Source of the DNA: DATNFP01 sp035606335
GTDB lineage: Bacteria > Bacteroidota > Bacteroidia > Chitinophagales > Chitinophagaceae
NCBI GenBank assembly: GCA_035606335.1
Contig: DATNFP010000183.1
Span: forward strand, 1-38,010
Reading direction: 5' to 3'
DNA length: 38,010 nt
Positions 1 through 9,188 of this stretch are shown piece after piece. The notes beneath the pieces are model-generated. The model saw only the letters and a list, made by a program, of their open reading frames with translations, had not been told where the DNA came from and did not search any database. A program made the position numbers and the translations under genes. How positions within the stretch are numbered: the first letter of the stretch is position 1; each line of letters begins with the position of its first letter.

Positions 1-2
1 GG

Positions 3-185
3 CGCAACTTTAATATTGATCCTGATTGGTATTTAGGTAAAATGGGGGTGACGGATACGGGAGAGTTTATGGGCATGAAGCAAATGATGGAATTGATACG
101 CGAGGAATTTCCTGATTTAAAATTCGGTTATTTCAACCCATCAATTGAACGTATGCATAATTATGATGCAGATTTTGCTCATTAA
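3..185 (+). CDS. 3' end of an unrecognised protein (partial)
   Basis: The window opens inside an open frame that can be read from base 3 to a TAA at 183-185, giving 60 residues of a C-terminus with no internal stop. The tail is acidic and aromatic, with segments such as NIDPDWYLGKMGV and FPDLKFGYFNPSIERM. It has no transmembrane segment and no motif I recognise. The downstream tonB-like gene follows after about 108 bases, so this is probably a separate transcription unit or the upstream member of a loose cluster. I do not assign a function. ExbD was considered because it often precedes tonB in Bacteroidota, but the sequence does not resemble ExbD. Confidence 0.6.
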   Translation, partial: RNFNIDPDWYLGKMGVTDTGEFMGMKQMMELIREEFPDLKFGYFNPSIERMHNYDADFAH

Positions 186-293
186 TTATAGATTTTGCAG
201 TCAAATTGCATTTAGTTTCATTCGTTGCAAATACACTTTTTAACATATAACTTAGAATGTATTTTAAGTAATTTGCAAAAGAATATCAGCCAA

Positions 294-1133
294 ATGACTT
301 TTTCTGAAAAAACGAATGTAAAAGCAGCTTCATGGACAATTGGTGTCCATGTACTATTACTGCTTTTATTCATTTTCTGGAAATACACACTTCCTATTAC
401 TGTCGCTGCACCTGAAATGGGCATGGAAGTGAATCTGGGTACCAGCGATAATGGTAGTGGTACAGATCAGCCATTGTCTGAAGAAGACCCTACCGATAGG
501 GAGGCATCTGTTGCATACAAGAGCGCACCACAGAAAAATGTCACGTCAAAAGACATGATGCAAAGCAATGAAGCAGATGCGCCAACAATCAATCAATTAA
601 ACACAACTGATAAAAGAAATAATAATTTCGCAATTGCTAATAACAACAAACATAAGGGCACAGAGCAGCAAACCAATATAAACAATGCCCACCATCCACA
701 AAGCCCCCGCTATGTGTATAAAGGCAGTAGCGGAAAAGGCGGTAACGGCGCTTTACAAAATATGCCCGGCACTAATGAAGGAAATACAACAGGTGAAGGC
801 GATAGAGGTGTACCCAATGGCACACCCGGCGCCAGCAATTATGTAGGCAGCCCGGGTAATGGCACTGGTGGTATTAATTATAACCTTACAGGCAGAAATA
901 TAGTTGCTTACCCACCACCGGAAGCTGCCTTCAGAGAAGAAGGCAAAGTAACGATCCGCATCACCGTAAATCGCGACGGCGCAATTATAGATAAGCAGGT
1001 AATATCCGCCAGCAATGGCCAGCTACGTAGCCTTGCACTGCATAAATTAGAAAAGGTCCGCTTTAATAAAAGCGATGCAGCCCCTGAAGAACAATTTGGT
1101 AATATTACCTTCGTGTTCAAAACACGCTCCTGA
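294..1133 (+). CDS. Energy transducer TonB-like protein
   Basis: An inner-membrane protein of about 279 residues with a periplasmic C-terminus, expected to pass proton-motive energy from ExbB/ExbD to outer-membrane receptors. From the ATG at 294 there is a short cytoplasmic N-terminus, one hydrophobic segment around residues 15-32 (VHVLLLLLFIFWKY), then a long polar linker rich in Gly, Asn and Thr, and a TonB-type C-terminal domain from about residue 200 onward (GRNIVAYPPPEAAF, then EEGKVTIRITVNRDGAI). The linker is Gly/Asn-rich instead of Pro/Lys-rich; I have the impression this is common in Bacteroidota TonBs. An in-frame TTG at 225 would add 23 residues ahead of the anchor; the ATG is preferred. 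folC begins 8 bases after the stop, suggesting co-transcription. No exbB or exbD is visible. Confidence 0.85.
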   Translation: MTFSEKTNVKAASWTIGVHVLLLLLFIFWKYTLPITVAAPEMGMEVNLGTSDNGSGTDQPLSEEDPTDREASVAYKSAPQKNVTSKDMMQSNEADAPTINQLNTTDKRNNNFAIANNNKHKGTEQQTNINNAHHPQSPRYVYKGSSGKGGNGALQNMPGTNEGNTTGEGDRGVPNGTPGASNYVGSPGNGTGGINYNLTGRNIVAYPPPEAAFREEGKVTIRITVNRDGAIIDKQVISASNGQLRSLALHKLEKVRFNKSDAAPEEQFGNITFVFKTRS

Positions 1134-1141
1134 TTAATTTT

Positions 1142-2467
1142 ATGGATACGCAAATTGCCTATCAGCAAACTCTCGATTACCTGTACGAGCAGCTTCCTAT
1201 GTTTTCAAAACTTGGGAAAGATGCGATAAAGAAAGATCTGACAAATACCCGCAAGCTTTGCGAAGCTTTAGGCAACCCGCAGGAAAAATTTAAATCAATA
1301 CATATTGCAGGCACGAATGGAAAAGGCAGTACCAGCCACATGCTTTCTGCTATCCTGCAAAAGGCCGGGTACAAAACAGGGCTTTACACCTCACCTCACC
1401 TGGTAGATTTTCGTGAGCGTATTCGCATCAATGGTATTCCTGTTAGTAAAGAATGGGTGGTACATTTTGTGGAAAAGAATAAAGCTGCAATAGAAGAAAT
1501 ACAACCATCTTTTTTTGAGATCACTGTTGCAATGGCATTTGCAGCTTTTGCTAATGAGAATATTGATATAGCAATAATAGAAACAGGATTAGGAGGAAGG
1601 TTGGATAGTACCAATATCATTACACCTATTCTTTCCATCATTACCAACATCAGTTATGATCACATGGATCTGCTTGGCGATACATTACCAAAGATCGCGG
1701 CTGAGAAAGCAGGCATTATCAAAAAGGGTATCCCGGTAATTATTGGCGAACAACATAAAGAGACGGAAAGAGTTTTTTTCGAGCATGCCATTCGTAACCA
1801 AAGTACATTGTATAGTGCAGACGCCGTATGGGATCTTGTTACAATAAGGCAAGATGCGCAATATCAGTATTACAAGGCAGTGAACCGTGCCAAACACCAG
1901 ATGTACGATTTGCACACAGATCTTTTAGGTGCATATCAAAAACACAATATAAAAACCGTACTTACTGCTACAGAAGTGCTTATTACCAACCAGGGCTTAA
2001 ACTTGTCTTTGCCAATTGCTTTTGATGCATTACCAAACGTAAAAAAACTTACGGGTTTGCATGGCAGATGGGAAGTAATAAGACAAAAGCCACTCATTAT
2101 TACTGATGTAGGACATAATCCTGCAGGAATGGAAGAAGTGATGAAACAATGGAGGCATGTTGTCGCCAATAATAAGCATATAATAGTTGGTTTTGTAAAA
2201 GATAAAGATGTATCAAAGGCATTAGCTTTCTTTCCCAAAGATGCTATTTATCATTTCTGCAATGCACAATTACCCAGAGCTTTGCCTTCAAAGGAATTAA
2301 AGCAGATAGCAGAAACCTTAGGCTTGAAGGGAGAATCTTATAATACAGTTGCAGATGCTATAAACGCTGTAGTAAATGCCATGAACGATGATGATGCGCT
2401 ATTGATTACAGGAAGCTTTTTTGTAGCAGGTGAGGCAATGGAAGCATTAGGTTTGCAAGAAGACTAA
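1142..2467 (+). CDS. folC: Folylpolyglutamate synthase / dihydrofolate synthase
   Basis: A cytoplasmic Mur-ligase-family enzyme that adds glutamate to dihydropteroate and/or to folates using ATP. The 441-residue length is normal for FolC. The ATP-binding loop GTNGKGS lies at residues 57-63, followed by the family signature YTSPHLVDFRERI near residue 83. The central domain carries ETGLGGRLDSTN, and the C-terminal domain contains DVGHNPAG. The ATG at 1142 is the first codon after an 8-base gap from the tonB-like gene. The 3' end faces the minus-strand sugar transferase with only 4 bases between stops and no hairpin between them. Confidence 0.95.
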   Translation: MDTQIAYQQTLDYLYEQLPMFSKLGKDAIKKDLTNTRKLCEALGNPQEKFKSIHIAGTNGKGSTSHMLSAILQKAGYKTGLYTSPHLVDFRERIRINGIPVSKEWVVHFVEKNKAAIEEIQPSFFEITVAMAFAAFANENIDIAIIETGLGGRLDSTNIITPILSIITNISYDHMDLLGDTLPKIAAEKAGIIKKGIPVIIGEQHKETERVFFEHAIRNQSTLYSADAVWDLVTIRQDAQYQYYKAVNRAKHQMYDLHTDLLGAYQKHNIKTVLTATEVLITNQGLNLSLPIAFDALPNVKKLTGLHGRWEVIRQKPLIITDVGHNPAGMEEVMKQWRHVVANNKHIIVGFVKDKDVSKALAFFPKDAIYHFCNAQLPRALPSKELKQIAETLGLKGESYNTVADAINAVVNAMNDDDALLITGSFFVAGEAMEALGLQED

Positions 2468-2471
2468 ATAT

Positions 2472-3893
2472 TTATTTTCCGCGTCCCTGGAAAATTACTT
2501 TCAGTGTGTATATCATTATTTTCAGATCAAGGGCCAGTGAGCAGTTCTCAATGTACAGAAAGTCATACTTCATGCGCTCTATCATTTCATCTACATTTTC
2601 GGCATATCCAAATTGCACCATCCCCCATGAGGTAAGCCCCGGCTTCACTTTATGCAAGTATTTGTACTCGGAATGTGAATGACTGATAATGTCAATAAAA
2701 TATTTTCTTTCAGGTCTTGGCCCTACAAGTGACATATCTCCTTTCAGTATATTCACAAATTGTGGTAGTTCATCTATGCGCCATTTGCGCATGAATTTTC
2801 CCCAGGGAGTAATACGAGTGTCGGTTTCACTGGATAACGCCGGACCATTTTCTTCGGCGTTCACATACATCGACCTGAATTTGTAAATATAAAAGGGGAT
2901 ACCAAAAATACCAATACGCTCCTGCTTATAAACGATAGAGCCGGGAGAAGATAATTTTACTTTTAATGCCGCGAACAGCAGCAAAGGAGAAAATACAACA
3001 AGAGCAATCAATGAACATATTATGTCAATAGTACGCTTGCATACTCTTTGCCAGTCAGGCATTAAATCAGGGTGTATGTGTATCAGCACCGCATCATACA
3101 CATTGCTTGTTTTTACAGAGCCCGAGATGATATCGTACATATCCGGCAATACCTTTACTACTACCGGCCTATAACAAAGACGGGTAACAATATTGCCGAG
3201 TAAATGATGTTCTGATGAATCTACTGCCACTATCACTTCTTCTATGTCATGCTTATCTATTATTTTTTCCAATTCGGAAAGATGCCCTAATTGTGGTAAT
3301 AGCTCACTCATACCATTAGCAGCTTCTTTATTGGAATAGATAAAACCTTTAAAAATGTTCCCCAATACTTTAGGGCTGTCAACTACTTGCTTGTATATAC
3401 TTATTGCCTGATGATTACCACCTATGATCAGTGTATTGAAACCAACCTTTCCTTTGGTAAGATTTCTTTTTACCTGGTTCAATATTAACAAGCGGAATAA
3501 TAATGTGTATGCAGTATGTATCAAAAGATAATGCCCGGTGGTTCTTATGAAATAAGAATAGTCATTAGCATCATTAGCAAATACTAAAAGAGAAATAAAT
3601 ACGCTGCCTATAATGCATGATATAAGGGTACGGTTTATTTCATTTAGTCTTGACTTACGGTACAGATCAAAATACGTTCCTGACAATAAATAAAGAAATA
3701 GCCAACCAACAGGAATAATAATGATCCCGGCTATATAATCCCTTATTTGAAATAAATGAAGTGTACTGATAAAACCTTGTTGGCGCAGCAATTCATGACG
3801 ATATATCCAGAATGTCAGCCATGCTATTACTGCCGAAAAATAATCGAGCAGGACAAGTTGACGGATCGCCCTATTTTTTGCCGGATTCACCAT
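2472..3893 (-). CDS. Long-form polyprenyl-phosphate sugar phosphotransferase (WcaJ-like)
   Basis: A 473-residue integral membrane enzyme that starts surface-polysaccharide synthesis by moving a sugar-1-phosphate from a UDP-sugar to undecaprenyl phosphate. The N-terminal part has about four hydrophobic segments (to residue ~135), a middle soluble Rossmann-like domain follows (NTLIIGGNHQA near residue 153), and the bacterial sugar transferase domain begins at KRTID (286-290). The catalytic Asp-Glu pair is in RIDELPQ (D374, E375), followed by GDMSLVGPRPE (to 395) and KPGLTSWGMVQFGYAE. The sugar is probably glucose or galactose, but the sequence does not decide this. A short-form enzyme of the same family is at 32347. 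This gene lies 13 bases downstream of a lipoprotein gene read in the same direction. Confidence 0.92.
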   Translation of the reverse strand: MVNPAKNRAIRQLVLLDYFSAVIAWLTFWIYRHELLRQQGFISTLHLFQIRDYIAGIIIIPVGWLFLYLLSGTYFDLYRKSRLNEINRTLISCIIGSVFISLLVFANDANDYSYFIRTTGHYLLIHTAYTLLFRLLILNQVKRNLTKGKVGFNTLIIGGNHQAISIYKQVVDSPKVLGNIFKGFIYSNKEAANGMSELLPQLGHLSELEKIIDKHDIEEVIVAVDSSEHHLLGNIVTRLCYRPVVVKVLPDMYDIISGSVKTSNVYDAVLIHIHPDLMPDWQRVCKRTIDIICSLIALVVFSPLLLFAALKVKLSSPGSIVYKQERIGIFGIPFYIYKFRSMYVNAEENGPALSSETDTRITPWGKFMRKWRIDELPQFVNILKGDMSLVGPRPERKYFIDIISHSHSEYKYLHKVKPGLTSWGMVQFGYAENVDEMIERMKYDFLYIENCSLALDLKIMIYTLKVIFQGRGK

Positions 3894-3906
3894 TTGGATC
3901 TAAAGT

Positions 3907-4785
3907 TTAGTCAGGGTCGGTAAAGACTTTAATATTATCCAATAATACATAACCACTTGTTTGCCCCGAAGGCACAGAGGTCTTAATCGTTATATAAAAC
4001 GTTGTTGCCTGAGTATAAGTTGCCTCAAGCGTTTGTAATGACACATATAATTTTTTCCAGGTATCGCTTGGCCTAATACCAATCAGATAATAGGCCGGGA
4101 AGATATCACCATTGGCATCCGTTCCAGCCCCTCCTATATAAAACGGTACGCTGCATTTATAGTTTATTTCAAGATAAGCGTCTCCAGCAGGCATGGGGAA
4201 GCCCTTTTGGCTTATAATTTCGGAGCTATCGGCTGTGCTTTTAAGATCTATGTAACCTGCCCCTTTGCCCTCGTACACCATTGAAGGGTCAGTAACTTTT
4301 ACTATAGAATCTGGACTACCTGAGCTGTATCGTGTAAACTGCGTTCCAAATTCAAAATCGTCAATAAAGCGCATAGTTGCAGCCTGGTTGTACCCTGTAA
4401 TTGGTTGAGTATTTTTTATCTTCCCCGGATTTGTGATAAGAGTAGATGTATCTGCTGTATAAAATGGATAAGGTGTTTCAAAGCTTGTCAACCCGTTAAT
4501 TGTAATTCCCGGTTCCAAAAGCAAGCTGCCTTGCGAACCGCTTGTTATTATTGGAAATGTAACAGGCAATTGAAAAACGCCGACTGGATTATTGTTATAA
4601 AATGCCCATACATAGTTGATACTATGCGATATGCTTCCATACTTTGCATAATCGCCGGGGTTAGAACTGAAAGAGAAAGAATCAATATGCACATAGGTGG
4701 GTACGGGAGCGGATGAGTATGTGGTTTTGCAACCTGAAAGGTATATACCTCCCAATAAAAATATTACCAGATATTTCAATTTCAT
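3907..4785 (-). CDS. Predicted lipoprotein, all-beta, unknown function
   Basis: A 292-residue exported protein. From the ATG at 4785 the signal sequence reads MKLKYLVIFLLGGIYLSGC, with a clear lipobox (LSGC) placing the lipidated Cys at residue 19. The rest is rich in Ser, Thr, Gly and aromatic residues with regularly spaced short strands, consistent with one or two beta-sandwich or jelly-roll domains; the last ~150 residues, ending in GYVLLDNIKVFTDPD, resemble the ending of carbohydrate-binding-like modules. This is structural inference only. A TTG at 4824 would add 13 residues and run into the upstream gene, so the ATG is chosen. It lies 35 bases after the Gfo/Idh/MocA gene and 13 bases before the sugar transferase, so the three may form one minus-strand operon. 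Confidence 0.8.
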   Translation of the reverse strand: MKLKYLVIFLLGGIYLSGCKTTYSSAPVPTYVHIDSFSFSSNPGDYAKYGSISHSINYVWAFYNNNPVGVFQLPVTFPIITSGSQGSLLLEPGITINGLTSFETPYPFYTADTSTLITNPGKIKNTQPITGYNQAATMRFIDDFEFGTQFTRYSSGSPDSIVKVTDPSMVYEGKGAGYIDLKSTADSSEIISQKGFPMPAGDAYLEINYKCSVPFYIGGAGTDANGDIFPAYYLIGIRPSDTWKKLYVSLQTLEATYTQATTFYITIKTSVPSGQTSGYVLLDNIKVFTDPD

Positions 4786-4820
4786 TTCAACAGTAAATTT
4801 AAATGATACGCCATTGCATA

Positions 4821-5807
4821 TCAAACATTATGTAACTCATTGTGCATACTCATCTTTTTTAATATCTGGTGGGCCACATCCATAGCCTGAAAACCGTCAT
4901 AAACAGATACACGAACAGGTTTATCATTCACCACCGCATCTACAAACTCTGCAAGTTCCATTCTTATTGCGTTAGATGGTGCAACTTCCGGCATTTGTAC
5001 TGATATTATCCTCTTTTCTCCATTTCCCATTTCTATCGGAAAGTCAAGCATACCATTGGGCACGCCAGATTCCTTCATGCGTATTATTTCTGTTTTCTTA
5101 TCCAGAAAATCTACACCGATATATGCGTCGCGCTGGAAAAGACGCAGTTTGCGCATTTTTTTCAAAGATATGCGGCTGGAAGTCAGGTTGGCCACACATC
5201 CGTTATCGAACTCTATACGTGCATTAGCTATATCTGCGGTTTCGCTCAATACAGCTACTCCACTTGCCGATATACGTCTCACAGGCGATTTTACCAGGTG
5301 AAGCACGATATCGATTTCATGTATCATCAGGTCTAATATCACCGAAACATCCGTCCCGCGGGGGTTGAATTGTGCTAATCTGTGAGCTTCAATAAACATA
5401 GGCTGCAATGACTGTTCGCCTAAGGCCAGAAAAGCAGGATTGTATCGCTCTACATGGCCTACCTGGCATTTTACATTGGCCTCTCTCACAAGCTTTACCA
5501 ACTCACGCGCTTCTTCTATAGTATGTGCCAGGGGTTTTTCTATAAACACGTGCTTACCGTTTAGCAGGCACCTTTTGGCTATTTCAAAATGGGCTGTGGT
5601 TGTAGATACAATATCCACAGCATCTATTGCTTCTATCAGTTGCTCAACATCTGTGAACCTTGGCACCTGGTATTGCGCTATCGCAGATGCAGCATTTGTA
5701 TCGTCAGGGTCATAGAATCCTACTAATTCTATTTCTTTTATTTCCAGCCATTGCTGCATGTGTATTTTGCCCAAATGGCCGGCACCGAATATTCCTATCT
5801 TAAGCAT
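4821..5807 (-). CDS. Gfo/Idh/MocA-family NAD(P)-dependent oxidoreductase
   Basis: A 328-residue cytoplasmic dehydrogenase. The N-terminal Rossmann fold shows GIFGAGHLGKIHMQ (residues 5-18), and the family signature EKPLAHT appears near residue 92. The C-terminal half carries GHVERYNPAF, with the family's typical conserved Tyr/Asn segment, and HEIDIVLHLV with the conserved His-Asp pair. Members oxidise or reduce sugars, sugar nucleotides or inositols; the position upstream of a sugar transferase makes a sugar-nucleotide substrate plausible, but this is inference. In many Bacteroidota a protein like this precedes cell-envelope genes. Start ATG at 5807. Confidence 0.9.
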   Translation of the reverse strand: MLKIGIFGAGHLGKIHMQQWLEIKEIELVGFYDPDDTNAASAIAQYQVPRFTDVEQLIEAIDAVDIVSTTTAHFEIAKRCLLNGKHVFIEKPLAHTIEEARELVKLVREANVKCQVGHVERYNPAFLALGEQSLQPMFIEAHRLAQFNPRGTDVSVILDLMIHEIDIVLHLVKSPVRRISASGVAVLSETADIANARIEFDNGCVANLTSSRISLKKMRKLRLFQRDAYIGVDFLDKKTEIIRMKESGVPNGMLDFPIEMGNGEKRIISVQMPEVAPSNAIRMELAEFVDAVVNDKPVRVSVYDGFQAMDVAHQILKKMSMHNELHNV

Positions 5808-5881
5808 GTTATGATGCCTGTAAAGTGATTTTTAGAATACTATTATATGAAAGGTTGCAAGTTAGCAATAAATTATGCTAA

Positions 5882-6571
5882 TCAGATGATTCCCTCATCT
5901 GCCATACTTAAATATCCAGTTCCGTAGACGATAAGGTGATCTATTAATTTTATATCCATAAGTAGCGCTGCCTGGCTCAACTTATATGTTAATTCCTTAT
6001 CTGCATTGCTTGGCTGCTTATTTCCAGAGGGATGATTGTGAGCTATTATCAGCTTATTCGCATTATAGAGTAAAGCATTCTTCAATATCACCCGTACATC
6101 TGCTACAGTACCCGTAAGGCCGCCACTGCTTATTACTTCATGGCGAATGGGCTGGTTGGCCTGGTTCAGATATAGCACACAAAAAACCTCGTTAGTCAGA
6201 TCTCTTAGTATCGGCAGGATGATTTCCGCTGCATCTGAACTATGCGTAATCGTGGCTCTTTGCAATCCCTCTCCTGTTTGCCTCCGCCTGCCCAGTTCCA
6301 GTGCAGCAGCAATAGTAATGGCACGCGCTTCTCCAATGCCTTTGGTTTTTTGTAGTTCCAATATATTCAGCCTCCCCAGTTCATGAAGGTTATTATGGGC
6401 AAGGGCTAATACTTCACGCGCAAGATCAAGCGCTGATTTTTCCCTGGTTCCGCTGGATATAAGTATGGCAAGCAGTTCAGCATCAGTAAGTGCAGCTGCA
6501 CTTTTTTGCAGCATCTTTTCCCGTGGCCTTTCATCTTCCGCCCAATTTTTTATGCTGTTCGAGGCATTCAT
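5882..6571 (-). CDS. radC: RadC family JAB/MPN+ domain protein
   Basis: A 229-residue RadC-like protein. The N-terminal region has a helix-hairpin-helix type segment (KTKGIGEARA, residues 75-84). The C-terminal JAMM metalloprotein motif is intact: HNHPSGN from H178 with H180, and the metal-ligand Asp at D191. RadC was named for DNA repair in E. coli, but that link is doubtful and the biochemical role remains open; the JAMM fold suggests a zinc-dependent hydrolase. Start ATG at 6571. It is 74 bases upstream of the oxidoreductase gene in the same direction and divergent from bshC. Confidence 0.93.
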   Translation of the reverse strand: MNASNSIKNWAEDERPREKMLQKSAAALTDAELLAILISSGTREKSALDLAREVLALAHNNLHELGRLNILELQKTKGIGEARAITIAAALELGRRRQTGEGLQRATITHSSDAAEIILPILRDLTNEVFCVLYLNQANQPIRHEVISSGGLTGTVADVRVILKNALLYNANKLIIAHNHPSGNKQPSNADKELTYKLSQAALLMDIKLIDHLIVYGTGYLSMADEGII

Positions 6572-6696
6572 CGTTGAAATTTATAGAGTAATAACTGAAA
6601 ATACAGGATACCCGGCAATATTTCATAAAAAGTTTCCAGGACTGCAAAAATTGATTTCTGTTATTCTTATATAGCGTATTTATGAAACTGTACAAT

Positions 6697-6704
6697 TAAC
6701 TTCG
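6697..6704 (+). promoter_or_regulatory. Possible -7 box variant (TAACTTCG) for bshC
   Basis: TAACTTCG matches the Bacteroidota -7 consensus TAnnTTTG in all but one position. It ends 19 bases before the GTG proposed as the bshC start, which would give a leader of roughly a dozen bases and leave no upstream ATG in the transcript. No clear -33 TTG was identified. The call is by eye. Confidence 0.3.
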
Positions 6705-6723
6705 TCCCTTAAATTCAAATCTT

Positions 6724-8328
6724 GTGCCTTTCGGTTCCACTTATCTACCATATAGCGATACAGGATATTTTTCCGACCTGGTTTTAGATTACCTTAATGC
6801 AGATGAGCAATTAAGTTGTTTTTACACTTTTTCGCCTGATATCAATGGTCTGAAAAAAGCTGTCAATAACCGCTTGGATTATCCTGTAGACCGTAAAGTG
6901 CTGATAGATACGTTATCCCGTCAGTATACAAGCTTAATAAAACATGAAAAAGTAGAACGCAACCTGCAGCTATTATTGCAGGATAATACTTTTACTGTCT
7001 GTACTGCCCATCAGCCAAACTTGCTTACCGGCTACTTATATTTTATATACAAGATCATTCATGCTATAAAACTTGCCGAAGAGCTACAGGCTATATATCC
7101 CGACAAGCATTTTGTCCCCGTATATTACATGGGTAGCGAAGATAACGATCTGGAAGAGTTAGGAACATTTCGCTATAATAAAAGCAAATACGTTTGGGAT
7201 GGTGATGGACAAAGTGGTGCTGTCGGAAGAATGAAAACTGCAGGGTTAAAACCTTTGCTAAATGAAATATTTAATCTGTTCGGCCCTCCCGGCAATAATT
7301 GTGAAGAGCTTAAAAATATTCTCTCCAACGCCTATCTCCATCATAGTAATATTTCTGAAGCGACTCAATATCTCGTCAATGAGCTTTTTGGTCGTTATGG
7401 GTTAATAGTGCTTGATCCTGACGAAGCTGCATTCAAAAAAGCAATTATTCCCATCATGCAGGATGACTTGCTTCATCAAACTGCCTATTCAACTGTATCT
7501 GCCCAAATAGAAAAACTATCTGTTCATTACAAAGCGCAGGCACATCCACGCTCCATCAACCTTTTTTACCTGACAGACCAATTGCGGGAAAGAATAGAAA
7601 AGAAAAATGATAAGTGGATAGTTGTCAATACAAATATTCAATGGAATGAACAGGAGTTATTGGATGAGTTGAATATGCACCCTGAAAGATTTAGTCCTAA
7701 TGTGATATTGAGAGGTTTATTACAGGAAAGCATTTTACCCAATGTAGCATTTATAGGGGGTGGTTCGGAAGTTGCGTATTGGATGCAGTTAAAAACTTTG
7801 TTTGAACATTATAACGTTTTTTATCCCGCTGTTTTTCTTCGCCAATCGGTATTATGGATCGAAGCTTCTCAGGGCAAATTACGTGAACAATTACAATTAA
7901 GTATCAACGATATTTTTAAACCTGAAGCAGACCTTTTTCGTCTATATATCAGTCGTAATAGCAAGGACGACTGGCAAACGGGAGAAGAAGCTATTGCGAT
8001 GGAAAAGATACTCAGCCAATTGAAACAAAAAGCAACATCATTAGACCCCACATTAAGGGCTTCTTCTGAGGCTGTTTTGACTAAAATAAAATACCAGTTA
8101 CAAAACCTTGAAAAGAAAATGTTGCGTGCTGAAAAAAAGAAAATGCAAACACAGCTACTCAAGATCAGCAAACTAAAGAATGCAATATTTCCAAATAATA
8201 GCCTGCAGGAAAGAGTTGAAAATTTCTCCGATTATTTTTTAAAATACGGTTATAAATTCTTCGACGTGCTAAAGGATGATATGCAGCCTTTAAAATCACA
8301 ATTTCTTATTACCGAAGACCTTAAATAA
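6724..8328 (+). CDS. bshC: Putative cysteine ligase BshC (bacillithiol biosynthesis)
   Basis: A 534-residue protein with BshC family features. BshC is linked to the last step of bacillithiol synthesis, joining cysteine to glucosaminyl-malate. The N-terminus reads STYLPYSDTGYFSDLVLDYL, as family members begin. HQPNLLTGYLYFIYKI (96-111) and VPVYYMGSEDNDLEEL (131-146) are signature segments of the nucleotidyltransferase-like core. A predicted coiled-coil rich in Lys and Glu spans about 440-490, matching the dimerising helix of the family. No ATG is available: the frame's only sensible start is the GTG at 6724. bshA and bshB are not in the window. Confidence 0.92.
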   Translation: MPFGSTYLPYSDTGYFSDLVLDYLNADEQLSCFYTFSPDINGLKKAVNNRLDYPVDRKVLIDTLSRQYTSLIKHEKVERNLQLLLQDNTFTVCTAHQPNLLTGYLYFIYKIIHAIKLAEELQAIYPDKHFVPVYYMGSEDNDLEELGTFRYNKSKYVWDGDGQSGAVGRMKTAGLKPLLNEIFNLFGPPGNNCEELKNILSNAYLHHSNISEATQYLVNELFGRYGLIVLDPDEAAFKKAIIPIMQDDLLHQTAYSTVSAQIEKLSVHYKAQAHPRSINLFYLTDQLRERIEKKNDKWIVVNTNIQWNEQELLDELNMHPERFSPNVILRGLLQESILPNVAFIGGGSEVAYWMQLKTLFEHYNVFYPAVFLRQSVLWIEASQGKLREQLQLSINDIFKPEADLFRLYISRNSKDDWQTGEEAIAMEKILSQLKQKATSLDPTLRASSEAVLTKIKYQLQNLEKKMLRAEKKKMQTQLLKISKLKNAIFPNNSLQERVENFSDYFLKYGYKFFDVLKDDMQPLKSQFLITEDLK

Positions 8329-8388
8329 AAGATTACAGGCACGTTTTTTGTTTCACTCTTTTTTAAACATTTATTCAAAACCACTCAT

Positions 8389-9039
8389 ATGAAAAAAACA
8401 AGCATACTCTTAGTATTCCTGGCGCTATTCTTTCCTTTATTGTCGCAAGCTCAGGCTTTGCCAAAAGTATCTATCCCCAGCTTTGACCTTGGTCTTAAGG
8501 TAGGAGCAAATTTCGAAAAGCTTAATGGTCAGACTTGGGATGGCGGATATAAAGCAGGTTTTCTCGGTGGCGTTTTCGCCGGATTGCGTTATCATAAAGT
8601 AGGGGTACAGATAGAAGGCCTTTTTAGCCAGACACATTATCAAACTACAGGCAGTCAGCTATACACCGTTTATAAGGGAGCACCTTCATTATTCAATGGT
8701 GCAATAGATTCAACAAAGCAGGGAAATTTCCGTGCCAGTTATTTTAATATTCCTGTCCTTTTCGAATATAAGCTTATCCCTATGTTATGGTTGCAGATCG
8801 GGCCACAATACAGCGGTATAGTTTCAGTAAAGGATGAAAATGATTTTGTAAAAGATGCCAAGGGTCTTTTCAAATCAGGTACTGTCTCCGGCGTAGTAGG
8901 ATTGGAGCTAAAGCTGCCATTACATCTAAACGCCGGTGCGCGCTACGTTTTGGGCTTTTCAAGTCTTAATGCAACCGATGTTTCAGGTGCATGGCAACAA
9001 CGCACTTTACAATTGCATATAGGCTGGACATTCCTATAA
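8389..9039 (+). CDS. Outer-membrane beta-barrel protein (PorT-like)
   Basis: A 216-residue exported protein. The signal peptide MKKTSILLVFLALFFPLLSQAQA ends with an Ala-X-Ala type site near residue 23. The mature part alternates polar and hydrophobic residues in short amphipathic strands (FDLGLKVGANFEKL, KVGVQIEGLFSQ, FNIPVLFEYKLIPMLWLQIGPQYSG) and ends in LQLHIGWTFL, a terminal strand with a final aromatic-Leu typical of outer-membrane barrels. About eight strands fit the length. This is the common Bacteroidota OMP_b-brl_2 type; specific function is unknown. The gene stands alone, followed at 22 bases by a large hairpin. Confidence 0.85.
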   Translation: MKKTSILLVFLALFFPLLSQAQALPKVSIPSFDLGLKVGANFEKLNGQTWDGGYKAGFLGGVFAGLRYHKVGVQIEGLFSQTHYQTTGSQLYTVYKGAPSLFNGAIDSTKQGNFRASYFNIPVLFEYKLIPMLWLQIGPQYSGIVSVKDENDFVKDAKGLFKSGTVSGVVGLELKLPLHLNAGARYVLGFSSLNATDVSGAWQQRTLQLHIGWTFL

Positions 9040-9060
9040 TGATTTTATTATTACACAACT

Positions 9061-9108
9061 ATATTAATAAGGGAAGAAAACAACATTGTTTCCTTCCCTT
9101 ATTAATAT
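9061..9108. terminator. Large symmetrical hairpin between convergent genes
   Basis: Bases 9061-9082 and 9087-9108 are inverted repeats of 22 bases with a single mismatch and a 4-base loop (ACAT). The arms contain AAGGGAAG and CTTCCCTT at their cores. The hairpin lies 21 bases past the stop of the outer-membrane protein gene and between it and the convergent 50-residue lipoprotein gene, so it can serve both strands. There is no long T tract after either arm, so it may act as a weak terminator or as a 3' stabilising structure. Confidence 0.7.
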
Positions 9109-9188
9109 CATCACCTGACAGATATGCAAAGGCAATATTATCGCAGCTTTACTTCTGTCATTAATTATAATAGATATGTAGGCTTAAA

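Noticed and set aside
294..1133. Pro-rich TonB linker missing, so possibly not TonB
   Set aside because: Bacteroidota TonBs often have Gly/Asn-rich linkers; the anchor and the C-terminal TonB fold segments are present.
4405..4716. 103-codon plus-strand frame
   Set aside because: Antisense to the predicted lipoprotein; Cys-rich random-looking sequence without family features.
3907..4824. TTG start at 4824 for the lipoprotein
   Set aside because: It would place 13 residues before the signal peptide and overlap the preceding gene; the ATG at 4785 gives a standard lipoprotein signal.
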